Positions 16,189-24,621 of a DNA stretch of 64,000 bases are shown here, piece after piece; positions within the stretch are counted from its first letter, which is position 1, and every line of letters starts with the position of its first letter. The notes beneath the pieces are model-generated. The model did no database searches. It was given only the letters and a program-made list of their open reading frames with translations, and was not told where the DNA came from. A program made the position numbers and the translations under genes. The DNA comes from Kitasatospora sp. MAA4 (GTDB taxonomy: Bacteria > Actinomycetota > Actinomycetes > Streptomycetales > Streptomycetaceae), in assembly GCF_029893355.1 (NCBI RefSeq), contig NZ_JARZAI010000005.1, forward strand, positions 1 to 64,000, written 5' to 3'.

Positions 16189-17307
16189 GTGCGCGTCCTC
16201 TTCACCGGCCCGGCTTCGGCCGGACACCTGTTCCCGATGGTCCCCACCGCCCAGGCACTGCGGTCCGCCGGACACGACGTGCTGTTCGCCATGGCCTCGC
16301 CGATGGACCCGATCCTCAACTCCGGCATCCCGGTCACCGAGATCGGCGACGGCACCACCATCAAGCAGCTCGTCGCCGAAGCCACCCAGCAGGGCGAATC
16401 CCTCAGCTACCTCTCCCGCCGGAGCCAGGACGAGATCCTCGACGGCGCGGCCGTGCTCTTCGCCAAGCTCTCCCGCGCCACGGTCGACGGCCTGCTGGAC
16501 ACCGCGACCGCCTGGGGCGCGGACGTCCTGGTCTACGACTCCTTCCAGCCCGCCGCCCCCCTGGTCGCCGCGAAGCTCGGCATCCCCTCGGTGGTGCACA
16601 ACTTCGGCGTCGCCTCGGGCCACGCCATGATCGCCCGGCTGGCCCGCAACTTCACCGAGGCCTACGAGACCTACCAGGTGGAGGGCCCGGCCCGGCCGAT
16701 CGCGCTGGACGTGCTGCCCGCCTCGCTCGGCGGTGACGGCGACGGCTGGCGGGTGCGCTACGTCCCGTACAACGGCGGCGGCGCGGTGCCGTCCGACCTG
16801 CGGCACCGCGGCGAGCGGCCGCGCATCGCGGTCACCCTGGGCACCGTGCTGACCCAGGTGGACGGCGTGAACGCGATCGTCCAGCTGGCCGAGGCCGCCG
16901 CCGGGGTGGACGCCGACTTCCTGCTCGCGGTGGGCGGCACCGACCTCAGCCCGCTCGGCGAACTCCCGCCCAACGTCAAGCCGCTGCCCTGGGTCCCGCT
17001 GGCCGAGCTGCTGCGCGTCTCGGACGCGCTGGTGCACCACGGCGGCTCGGGCACCATGATGACGGCGGTGGTCGCGGGCGTGCCGCAGCTGATACTGCCG
17101 CAGGGCGCGGACCACTTCGGCAACGCGGACGCCGCCGTGAAGTCCGGGTTCGCGCTGAGCGCCGGCTCGGCGGACGTGGACGCCAAGCTGCTCGGCCAGC
17201 TGCTCACCGACCCCGCCCTGGCCGCCGGCGCGCAGCAAATTCAGGCCGAGAACGCCGCGATGCCCAGCCCGGCCGACCTGGTGGCGAACTTCGAGCAGCT
17301 GGTCTGA
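16189..17307 (+). CDS. GT1-family glycosyltransferase (macrolide/UGT type)
   Basis: 372 aa from GTG 16189 behind AAGGAGAAC. The N-terminal half begins MRVLFTGPASAGHLFPMVP, the acceptor-domain signature with the catalytic His. The C-terminal nucleotide-sugar half has VALTLGT-like IAVTLGTVLTQVDG and the donor-binding VHHGGSGTMMTAVVAGVPQL with QGADHFGNA. Relatives glycosylate small lipophilic acceptors such as macrolides using UDP- or dTDP-sugars. There is no biosynthetic cluster next to it, so it may serve in resistance or tailoring of imported compounds. It is monocistronic, with a structured leader. Confidence 0.88.
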   Translation: MRVLFTGPASAGHLFPMVPTAQALRSAGHDVLFAMASPMDPILNSGIPVTEIGDGTTIKQLVAEATQQGESLSYLSRRSQDEILDGAAVLFAKLSRATVDGLLDTATAWGADVLVYDSFQPAAPLVAAKLGIPSVVHNFGVASGHAMIARLARNFTEAYETYQVEGPARPIALDVLPASLGGDGDGWRVRYVPYNGGGAVPSDLRHRGERPRIAVTLGTVLTQVDGVNAIVQLAEAAAGVDADFLLAVGGTDLSPLGELPPNVKPLPWVPLAELLRVSDALVHHGGSGTMMTAVVAGVPQLILPQGADHFGNADAAVKSGFALSAGSADVDAKLLGQLLTDPALAAGAQQIQAENAAMPSPADLVANFEQLV

Positions 17308-17322
17308 CGCAGCTGGTCCGAC

Positions 17323-18048
17323 TCAGCCGCCGGCCGGGATGCTCACCAGGATCTGGTGGGTGGCGAGGTCCTGGACCTCGAAGTGGCTGATGTCGGCCGG
17401 GTGGAAGCCCGCGCCGCCGGTGGTCTGCAACTCCTTGCCGGCCTGCGGCTGGGACGGGGCCTGCGGGCTGTAGCCGGTGGGCGCGATGTGCCAGCTGGTG
17501 ACGGTCTGCTGCTGGCCGCTGGTGGAGACGGCGACCAGGTCGCAGTCACGCGGCCCGCTCACGCCGTTCAGCGTGAGGGTGACGGCGCTGCCCCAGCCCT
17601 TGGCGGCCACTCCGACGGTCGCGCTGATCGTGCCGGTGGGGTCGGTGGCGGTGTGCAGCACGCCCGCCTGCACGGTGGAGTGGCCGCCGGCGTCCAGCAC
17701 CGCGGCGGTCACCGCAGGTCCGCCCAGCACCAGCACCGCCGCCGCGGCCACCAGGACCAGCCTCCTGGTCCGGCTGCGGCGGCGTACCGAGCGGACCTCG
17801 CCGAGCAGGCCTTCCAGCAGCCGCGGACCGGGCTCGGGCAGCGACTCTCTCACCCCCGTGTCGGCCAACTCGGCAAGCAGCGGCTCCAGTTCACTGAGCT
17901 CGGCGACCTCCGCGGCGCACTGCGCGCAGTGCGCGAGATGGGCCTGGAACGCGATGCGGTCCGCCTCGTCGAGCACGCCGAGGACGTACGCGCCGGCATC
18001 GAGGTGCCGGTCCTGCCCCTGGGGGACCTCGCGGTCCTGGCCGTTCAC
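17323..18048 (-). CDS. Membrane anti-sigma factor with zinc-finger domain
   Basis: 241 aa from GTG 18048, overlapping the sigma gene stop (GTGA). The N-terminal ZAS domain shows the HxxxCxxC motif in FQAHLAHCAQCAAEVAEL with an upstream His. A single membrane helix (LVLVAAAAVLVLGGPAV, around residue 97-113) follows, and the rest is an extracytoplasmic domain with VTLTLNGVSGPRDCDLVAV. It should hold the adjacent ECF sigma factor inactive at the membrane until an outside or redox signal. Similar RskA/RslA-type proteins pair with SigK/SigL-like factors. Confidence 0.9.
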   Translation of the reverse strand: MNGQDREVPQGQDRHLDAGAYVLGVLDEADRIAFQAHLAHCAQCAAEVAELSELEPLLAELADTGVRESLPEPGPRLLEGLLGEVRSVRRRSRTRRLVLVAAAAVLVLGGPAVTAAVLDAGGHSTVQAGVLHTATDPTGTISATVGVAAKGWGSAVTLTLNGVSGPRDCDLVAVSTSGQQQTVTSWHIAPTGYSPQAPSQPQAGKELQTTGGAGFHPADISHFEVQDLATHQILVSIPAGG

Positions 18049-18602
18049 GACGTCACTCCTCGTTCCTCGAGCGCGAGCTTCAGCGAGCGCAGCGCGTAGA
18101 AGACCCGGGACTTCACCGTACCGGCCGGAATGCCCAGTTCCTCCGCGGCCTCCCCGACCGTCCGGCCCTTCAGGTAGGTCTCCACGATGACCTCCCGGTG
18201 CGCCTGGCTGAGCGCCCCGAGCGCGTCGGTGATCGTCATCAGCCGCAGCGCCCGGTCCAGTTCGTCCTCGGCCGGCAGCAGCTCCAGCGGCGCCGCGTCG
18301 GTCTCCGGCGGGCGGGCCGCGCCGCGCCGGTGGTTGTCGATGACGATCCGCCGGGCCACCGTGACCAGCCAGGGCCGGACCGACCCCGCCGCCACGTCGA
18401 GCCGGTCGGCGTTGCGCCAGGCCCGGACCAGGGTCTCCTGGACCACGTCCTCGGCGCGCTGCCGGTCGCCGCCCACCAGGTGCAGCACGAACCCGAAGAG
18501 CGGCCCGGCGTGCTCGTGGTAGAGCGCCCGCATCAGCTCCTCGTCCGTGGCGGCGCCGCGGCCGGCCCGGGAATCATCGGTCACCACGCCATCTTGGCGC
18601 AC
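18045..18602 (-). CDS. ECF RNA polymerase sigma factor (SigL/SigK-like)
   Basis: 185 aa from GTG 18602 with GGAGG 6 bases upstream. Region 2 contains AEDVVQETLVRAWRNADRL and region 4 contains GRTVGEAAEELGIPAGTVKSR. A short linker sits between, as in group ECF factors with no extra domain. It is co-transcribed with the upstream lipoprotein gene (30-bp gap) and coupled to its anti-sigma gene downstream, so the lipoprotein is a likely regulon member or signal partner. It may autoregulate. Confidence 0.92.
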   Translation of the reverse strand: MRQDGVVTDDSRAGRGAATDEELMRALYHEHAGPLFGFVLHLVGGDRQRAEDVVQETLVRAWRNADRLDVAAGSVRPWLVTVARRIVIDNHRRGAARPPETDAAPLELLPAEDELDRALRLMTITDALGALSQAHREVIVETYLKGRTVGEAAEELGIPAGTVKSRVFYALRSLKLALEERGVTS

Positions 18603-18632
18603 CCCTAACCTCCAGGTCGAGCGAACGACTCG

Positions 18633-19229
18633 TCAGTAGCCGTAACCGCCACCGGACGGGCTGCTGGGCTTGGCGGGCGTGCTGGGCGCAGCCGGGGCCT
18701 GCGCCATGGCCTTGCCGCCGGTCGGCGTACTGGCGAACCAGAGGCCCATGACCCCCTGGCCGTTGGTGTCGCCGGGTGCCGTGTCGGGGCTGTAGCGGTA
18801 GAGCGGCCAGCCGTTCAGGGTGAGCTGCTTGGTGCCGTCGGCGCGGGTCAGCGTGCCGACCAGGCTCGCGTTGACGCCGTTCGCGGTGACCGCTCCGCTG
18901 GGCGCCATGGCCGGCGGCCAGAGGGTGGCACAGGAGCCGGTGCAGTTGGACATCGAGGGGTTCGCGGAGTCCTTGTCGAAGCGGTAGAGCGTGTGGCCGG
19001 CGCCGTCCGTGACGATCTGGCCCAGCTTGGCGTTGGTGGTCACCTGGAGGTCGGCCAGGGTGTGGCTGGGCGAGGACGAAGGCGAGGACGAGGCCGCCGG
19101 CGGCATGCTCGCCGCGGGCGACGGGGACGAGGACTTGCCGCTGGACCCACTCGACCCGCAGGCCGTCGCCAGGGCGAGCACCGCGGCCGCCGAGGCCGTC
19201 AGCAGTCCGGCACGCTTAGTCATGTACAT
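18633..19229 (-). CDS. COG4315-type secreted lipoprotein
   Basis: 198 aa from ATG 19229 (a second ATG at 19223 is possible); longer in-frame starts lack a ribosome site. A lipoprotein signal ends at LALATAC-G, followed by a Ser/Pro-rich spacer. Two repeats of the family follow, each with the Y-x-(F/W/Y)-x-x-D core: TLYRFDKDSANPSMSNCTGS and PLYRYSPDTAPGDTNGQG. Such lipoproteins are commonly encoded beside ECF sigma factors in streptomycetes. Its function is unknown. It is the first gene of the operon with the sigma and anti-sigma factors. Confidence 0.88.
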   Translation of the reverse strand: MYMTKRAGLLTASAAAVLALATACGSSGSSGKSSSPSPAASMPPAASSSPSSSPSHTLADLQVTTNAKLGQIVTDGAGHTLYRFDKDSANPSMSNCTGSCATLWPPAMAPSGAVTANGVNASLVGTLTRADGTKQLTLNGWPLYRYSPDTAPGDTNGQGVMGLWFASTPTGGKAMAQAPAAPSTPAKPSSPSGGGYGY

Positions 19230-19414
19230 GGCATACACCCCAGCAGTCTGATGAACGGACCGAGCGGCACGGTCGCCGCTCCACCGGGGAGTACGCAACC
19301 CGCCGCCCGGTCGTTCAACCGCGGGGGGATTTTCTTCCGCGTGACGGAGGGGAGTTGCCGCGTCCGACAGGCGGGTGTCTGCTGGAAGGCGGAGCGGCAC
19401 AGGGAGTGGTCCCC

Positions 19415-20068
19415 ATGGATGATGCCAGGACGTGCCCCAGCTGCGGTTTCTCCATACCGTCGGCTGCTCGGTTCTGCGGCGGCTGCGGTCGTCCCCTGAA
19501 CGGCCAGGCGTTACCGGCCGAGCCGCCGGGTCCGGTGCGCCCGGGCGGCGGCGGCTGGAACCCGCAGCCTCCGGCACAGCCCCCGGCGGCAAGCCGTCCG
19601 GCGCCCGACAGACCGAGGGCCGAGCACCAGGCCCCCGTCCAGCAGTCGGGCGGGGCGGCGTTCGAGGGCGAGGTACGCAGCCTGCAGGTGCGGACCGAGC
19701 AGCTGGCGAACAAGCAGACGGAGGAGATCTGGACGTTCCGGGTCGAACGGTTCGACGACGCGGGCAAGCGGGTGGCCCTGATGCCGGTCGAGATGCGCGG
19801 CGAGACGTTCCACGGCTCGATCAGCGAGGGCGAGCGGGTCCGGGTCGTCGGGAGGATGCGGGCCGGGACGTTGTACGCGACGGGGCTGGAGAACCTCTCG
19901 ACCGGCGCCGGGGTGCGCGTCAAGAAGGCACCCGTGCTCCCCAAGGTCATCTTCGCGATCATCTTCCTGGCGGTTCTGGGCTGGATCGCCTATGCCGCCT
20001 ACATGGCCACCACCTCCGGCAACGGCAGCTCGAACGGACTGCTCCTCCCACCGATCGGCGGCCTGTGA
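19415..20068 (+). CDS. Zinc-ribbon, OB-like, single-TM protein
   Basis: 217 aa from ATG 19415 with AGGGAG 8 bases upstream. Residues 5-27 are a double zinc ribbon (CPSCG ... CGGCG). A Pro-rich linker leads to a beta-rich domain (about 85-165) with GEVRSLQVRT and SEGERVRVVGRMRAGTLYA, which resembles an OB fold. One membrane helix (VIFAIIFLAVLGWIAYAAYM) near residue 185 and a short Gly/Ser-rich tail follow. It is only 3 bp from the HerA-like ATPase gene, so they probably act together, perhaps as a membrane tether. I do not know the family name. Confidence 0.75.
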   Translation: MDDARTCPSCGFSIPSAARFCGGCGRPLNGQALPAEPPGPVRPGGGGWNPQPPAQPPAASRPAPDRPRAEHQAPVQQSGGAAFEGEVRSLQVRTEQLANKQTEEIWTFRVERFDDAGKRVALMPVEMRGETFHGSISEGERVRVVGRMRAGTLYATGLENLSTGAGVRVKKAPVLPKVIFAIIFLAVLGWIAYAAYMATTSGNGSSNGLLLPPIGGL

Positions 20069-20071
20069 GCC

Positions 20072-23000
20072 ATGGCGGTCGAAGATCTCATGGCGGAGGC
20101 GCTGGACTACCTCCAGCGGGTCGGATTCGAACCTCCCCTCGTCCGCGTCGGGGCCGCGGTGACCCAGTCGCCGCCGGACCTGCGGACTCTGGTGCGGGTC
20201 GCCGGCATCGGCTGCCTGGACAAGGCCCCGAGCCGGTCCGACGCCGAGCGGGCCGACCCCCTCATGCAGGACCTTCTGGTCGGCCTCTACCACTACAAGG
20301 TGCCGCTGGCGTTCCGGGTCGGCGGGGGTCCGGGACGGGTGTCCGTCAGCATCGGCACCTGGCTCCCGGTCGGCTCCCCGCCGCAGTCGGTCCAGGGAAA
20401 CGGACGACTGCTCGAAACCGCCCTGCGCTCGCTCTACCCGGCCGTCGACCTCCAGGCGGAGGAGCCGGCGACCGGCTTCTGGCCGGTGGGCGGGCTGGTC
20501 ACCGGGATCCCCACCCTCAAGTCCCCGGACGAGACCGACGGGGCCCGCCAGTTGGACCGGCTCTTCCGGGCGCTGAGCCGGTCGCCCTGGGCCGCACTGG
20601 TCCTGGCGCAACCGGTGGACGAGAGTCCGGTCCACGCCCTCAGACTCAGCCTCATCAACGAGATGCGGGCCGTGCAGAGCGCGGCCAAGGCGGGCAGTTC
20701 CTCAGCTCCCCTGGCAGAGCACTACACCGCGCTTCTCACCCGCCAACTCGACCACTTCACCGACGCCCAGGGCATCGGGGCCTGGCGCACCTCCGTCTAC
20801 CTGCTCGGCGACGCGGAGGGCTATCCCGAGGCCGCCAGTCTGTGGCGCGCGGTCTTCTCGGGGGCGCACTCCGTCCCGGAGCCCGTCCGCGTCTGGGACC
20901 GGGAGGAGGTACCGGAGCTCGCCGCCGCCTGGGCCATGGCCGATCCGCTCGCCGAAGCCACCGCGCCCCCCGGGCTCTACCGGCAGCCGTTCCAGCACCA
21001 GACCCTGCTCACCTCGCGCCAACTCGCCGCCTATGTGCACTTCCCCGCCGAGGAGACGAACGGATTCGCCGTCACCGTGGTCCCCGACTTCGACGCGGTC
21101 CCGCCACCCGCCGACAGCCGGACCGCGGTCCTCGGCACGATCGTCGAGCACCAGCGCGTCACCGGCGTCGAGTACGGGATCGACCCCGACAAGCTCACCC
21201 GCCACGCCTTCGTCACCGGTGTCACCGGCTCCGGCAAGACCAACACCGTCTTCCACCTGCTGCGCGAGATCTCCGGCCGCGGCATCCCGTTCCTCGTCCT
21301 CGAACCGGCGAAGACCGAGTACCGGTCGCTGCTGCGCGACCAGGCGCTCGGCGCGCAGCTCCAGGTCTTCACGCTCGGCGACGAGACGACCTCGCCGTTC
21401 CGGTTGAACCCCTTCGAAGTCCCTCCGGGCATCCCGGTCGCGGTCCACCTCGACCTGCTGCGATCCGTCTTCCACGCGAGCTTCGGGATGTGGACGCCAC
21501 TGCCGCAGGTGCTGGAGATCAGCCTGCACGAGGTCTACGCCGACTGCGGCTGGGACGTGACCAGCAACACCAACCGGCGGCTGAACGGATCCGACGGCGC
21601 CGAGGACCGCTCGGTGGCCTTCCCCACCCTCGGCGACCTCCTGCGCAAGGTGGAGGAGGTGGTCCCCCGGCTCGGCTACGAGGAGAAGGTCACCGGCGAT
21701 CTGCGGGCCGCGCTGTCCACCCGCCTGAACAGTCTGCGCGCCGGCGGCAAGGGGCGGATGCTCGACGTTCAGCGCTCGCTGCCGATCGACCTGCTGCTCG
21801 CGGGCCCGAGCGTGCTCGAACTGGAGAACCTCGGCGACGATGACGACAAGGCCTTCCTGATGGGCCTGTTGATCATCCGACTCGCGGAGTTCCGGCGCAC
21901 CCAGGGCGAGAGCGACGGCCTGAGACACCTGCTCGTCGTCGAGGAGGCCCACCGGCTGCTCACCAACGCGGCCCGCCCGAGCGGCGGCGAGGGAGCGGAG
22001 GCCGATGTCCGCGGCAAGGCGGTCGAGACCTTCACCGGACTGCTGTCCGAGATCCGCGCCTACGGACAGGGAGTCCTGATCGTCGACCAGGTCCCCACCA
22101 AGCTCGCCTCCGACGTCCTGAAGAACACCAACCTCAAGGTGGCCCACCGCCTGGTCTCCGGCGAGGACCGCGGTGTCCTGGGTGACGCCATGGTGATGAC
22201 CTCCCGTCAGGACACCGCGCTGGCCACGCTGCCGACCGGTCGGGCCGCCGTCTTCACCGAGGGCGAGGACGCACCGCTCCTGCTCCAGGTGCCCCCGTCC
22301 AAGGCACCCGCAGGACGGACGCCCTCCGACAGCGAGGTGCGCGAGCACATGCTGCGCAGCGGGCTGGGCACGAGCGCGGACCTCGCGCAGCTGCTGCTGC
22401 CGTCGCGGGGCTGCGACCGGCGGTGCCTGGAGGTGCCCGCCGCCTGCGAGAGAGCCCGCGCCCTCGTGCTGGAGCCGACGGTGGCGCGTTCCTTCGCGCG
22501 ACTCGTGCTGTCCGCCGTACAGAGTCCCGGCGGCCTGGAGCGGACCTGGCCCGACCTCGCCGCCACGGTGGATCCGCTGCGCCCGCCGTGGCTGGACCGC
22601 ACGGCGCTGCTGGACCGCGTCGCCCGCCATGCCGTTCAGCAGTTCGCCGACTCCCGTGGTGCCAGGGCGGGTTGGAGTTACCAGCAGACCGCCGAGGTCG
22701 CCGAGCTGCTCGACCGGGTGCTGACCGCCCAGTTCCAGGGCCACCCGACCGGCGAGGAGGTCGCACGACTGCGGAGCAGGCTGCTGGTGCTCCGCGGCGA
22801 ACGCTACGGTCCGTTCCAGGGCTGCGCCCGGATCTGGCAGGAGCGCCCGAACCCCTGCCTGTGCGCCGACCCGGTGGCCGAACTCGTGGCGGCAGGCGGC
22901 TTCGCAGGCGTGTGGGCCCAGGCCCGCGAGAGCGATCGCGCGCCGGACGTGGACGGGCGACCCGCCGTGTGGGACGTCTGCAGGGACGCCGCCTACCACC

Positions 23001-23209
23001 TCGTCGAGTACCCGGCCCAGGACCAGGATCCCGAACTCGCCACCCGGTTGCGGGACATCGCCGACTGCACGGCCCTGTGCTTCGCCCAGCAGATGTTCGC
23101 CGCCGAGGACTGGTCCCACCCGGCCACCGGCCGCCGCGCACTGACCGACCTGCTCACCATGGCAGACCGGGACGAGGATTCGCCGCTGGAAGGAGAAGAG
23201 GATGCGTGA
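20072..23209 (+). CDS. HerA/VirB4-like AAA+ ATPase (DUF87 type)
   Basis: 1045 aa. The N-terminal 350 residues are a specific region of unknown function. The ATPase core has Walker A in FVTGVTGSGKTNTVFHLL (about residues 380-397) and Walker B in HLLVVEEAHRLLTNAARP (about 618-635), with a later QVPTKLASDVLKNTN arginine-finger region, as in HerA-like hexameric DNA-pumping ATPases. The C-terminal third has Cys clusters (CDRRCLEVPAAC and CLCADP) that may bind metal. It is in one operon with the zinc-ribbon protein and a repeat protein. The size and tail differ from housekeeping HerA, which normally pairs with NurA. Confidence 0.85.
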   Translation: MAVEDLMAEALDYLQRVGFEPPLVRVGAAVTQSPPDLRTLVRVAGIGCLDKAPSRSDAERADPLMQDLLVGLYHYKVPLAFRVGGGPGRVSVSIGTWLPVGSPPQSVQGNGRLLETALRSLYPAVDLQAEEPATGFWPVGGLVTGIPTLKSPDETDGARQLDRLFRALSRSPWAALVLAQPVDESPVHALRLSLINEMRAVQSAAKAGSSSAPLAEHYTALLTRQLDHFTDAQGIGAWRTSVYLLGDAEGYPEAASLWRAVFSGAHSVPEPVRVWDREEVPELAAAWAMADPLAEATAPPGLYRQPFQHQTLLTSRQLAAYVHFPAEETNGFAVTVVPDFDAVPPPADSRTAVLGTIVEHQRVTGVEYGIDPDKLTRHAFVTGVTGSGKTNTVFHLLREISGRGIPFLVLEPAKTEYRSLLRDQALGAQLQVFTLGDETTSPFRLNPFEVPPGIPVAVHLDLLRSVFHASFGMWTPLPQVLEISLHEVYADCGWDVTSNTNRRLNGSDGAEDRSVAFPTLGDLLRKVEEVVPRLGYEEKVTGDLRAALSTRLNSLRAGGKGRMLDVQRSLPIDLLLAGPSVLELENLGDDDDKAFLMGLLIIRLAEFRRTQGESDGLRHLLVVEEAHRLLTNAARPSGGEGAEADVRGKAVETFTGLLSEIRAYGQGVLIVDQVPTKLASDVLKNTNLKVAHRLVSGEDRGVLGDAMVMTSRQDTALATLPTGRAAVFTEGEDAPLLLQVPPSKAPAGRTPSDSEVREHMLRSGLGTSADLAQLLLPSRGCDRRCLEVPAACERARALVLEPTVARSFARLVLSAVQSPGGLERTWPDLAATVDPLRPPWLDRTALLDRVARHAVQQFADSRGARAGWSYQQTAEVAELLDRVLTAQFQGHPTGEEVARLRSRLLVLRGERYGPFQGCARIWQERPNPCLCADPVAELVAAGGFAGVWAQARESDRAPDVDGRPAVWDVCRDAAYHLVEYPAQDQDPELATRLRDIADCTALCFAQQMFAAEDWSHPATGRRALTDLLTMADRDEDSPLEGEEDA

Positions 23210-23918
23210 ACGCACCGACCGCCTGTCGGAGGCGGGCGAATCACGACGCTACCTGGCCCGGGCCGGCGCCGGAGACCGAGGCGACGCCAAAACGGCCCAA
23301 GAACGCAAGGGCGCGGGAGCAGAACGGCAAACGGAACGCACCACCCATCGGCAGTACACGACCTCGGATGGTCACAAGGGCGCGAGCGAGGACACCAAGA
23401 TCACCTACAACAAGGACAGCCGGACAGAGACAAGGCGCACCGACTACACGGGAGCGGACGGTAAACCCAGCGGCGGCAAACAGACAGAGACCTACATGAC
23501 CCCGGACAACAAGGAACACATCTGGACGCAGAACTGGGATGCGAAGAACAAACTGACCGGAACCGAGCAGGGAGAGCGGCACCAGGGGAAGGACGGAAAG
23601 ACCTATACCCACACGGAATACTTGGATGCGAACAACAAGAAAACCATGAGCAAGGACGACGTGACCTACAAGGACAAGGACGGGACTCATACCCACACGC
23701 AGATCACCGATCAGAACGGCAAATCGCTCAGCAGTTCGGACAGTCTGACCCAAACCAGGGACGGGAAGACAACCACCACCACGGAGTATCGGGATCCGAA
23801 CGAGAAACTGATGGGCAGTAGAGAAGTGGTGCAAAGCAAGGGCCGTGACGGGCAAGAGCACGGATCGATCAAAATTCAGGACGCGGACAAAAACACAAAA
23901 GTCAATGTCACCTATTAG
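23202..23918 (+). CDS. Highly polar Thr/Lys/Asp-rich repeat protein
   Basis: 238 aa from ATG 23202, overlapping the ATPase stop by 8 bp with GGAAGGAGAAGAGG in front. After a charged N-terminus of about 60 residues come about six imperfect 24-29-residue repeats built on K/RDGK-x-x-T-x-TEY-x-D-x-N-x-K (for example KDGKTYTHTEYLDANNKK and RDGKTTTTTEYRDPNEK). This looks like a repetitive beta structure. Base composition is clearly lower in GC than its neighbours, suggesting a different origin or a Lys/Asn/Thr constraint. There is no signal peptide or TM. I do not recognise it; it may be a substrate or partner of the ATPase. Confidence 0.7.
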   Translation: MRERTDRLSEAGESRRYLARAGAGDRGDAKTAQERKGAGAERQTERTTHRQYTTSDGHKGASEDTKITYNKDSRTETRRTDYTGADGKPSGGKQTETYMTPDNKEHIWTQNWDAKNKLTGTEQGERHQGKDGKTYTHTEYLDANNKKTMSKDDVTYKDKDGTHTHTQITDQNGKSLSSSDSLTQTRDGKTTTTTEYRDPNEKLMGSREVVQSKGRDGQEHGSIKIQDADKNTKVNVTY

Positions 23919-23983
23919 ACGCCCCACTCCGAACCACGACCGGGGCGCCACCCGTCCGCCAGGCAGCGCCCCAAGCACCGTCG

Positions 23984-24619
23984 TCAGATCAGCGTGCTCC
24001 AGTACGACCAGAACCGGTTGAGCACCAGCAGCAGGATCACCGCGTACCAGAGCACCGGCACCACCCAGTGGTAGCGGTTGAGCTCCCGCACCACCGGGCG
24101 CAGCTTCGGTGGCACCGGGATCACCCCGGTGCGCAGGTTGTGCAGGGTGGTGTACCAGAAGAGCGTGATGGTCGACGCCCAGACCAGCATGCAGTAGGGG
24201 CAGACCGCGCCGATCGAGTAGAGGGTCTGCCCGATCAGCCAGTGGATCAGCATCAGGCCGAAGACCGTCCCGGCCTGGAGGCCGAGCCAGTACCAGCGGC
24301 GGTAGCGGGCACCGGCCAGCACACCGACGCCGGTCGCCACCACCACGGCGAATCCGATCAGCCCCAGCAGCGAGTTGGGGAACCCGAACACCGAGGCCTG
24401 CTCGGTGCGCATCACCGAGCCGCAGCTGATGATCGGGTTGATGTTGCAGCTCGGAACGTAGTTCGGGTTCTGCAGCAGCTTGATCTTGTCCGTGGTGAGC
24501 ACGAACGCGGCGGCCAGGCCCAGCACCCCGGCCACGCAGAGCAGCAGGGCGTAACCGCGGGACGGTGCGGGAGCGTCGACGTGCTCGCTCGTGTTCTCGG
24601 TGGCGACATCGGCTCTCAT
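23984..24619 (-). CDS. Vitamin K epoxide reductase (VKOR) family protein
   Basis: 211 aa from ATG 24619, about five membrane helices. The loop Cys pair lies in SCNINPIISCGSVM, and the active CxxC is in GAVCPYCMLVW. Bacterial VKOR reoxidises DsbA-like thioredoxins and passes electrons to quinones. The neighbouring upstream gene on the same strand encodes exactly such a DsbA-like protein, 2 bp away, so the two form a disulfide-forming pair at the cell surface. Confidence 0.93.
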   Translation of the reverse strand: MRADVATENTSEHVDAPAPSRGYALLLCVAGVLGLAAAFVLTTDKIKLLQNPNYVPSCNINPIISCGSVMRTEQASVFGFPNSLLGLIGFAVVVATGVGVLAGARYRRWYWLGLQAGTVFGLMLIHWLIGQTLYSIGAVCPYCMLVWASTITLFWYTTLHNLRTGVIPVPPKLRPVVRELNRYHWVVPVLWYAVILLLVLNRFWSYWSTLI

Positions 24620-24621
24620 CG

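Noticed and set aside
20702-23215. An 837-codon minus-strand open frame antisense to the HerA-like ATPase
   Set aside because: No motif or ribosome site is seen; the plus-strand ATPase with intact Walker motifs explains the region.
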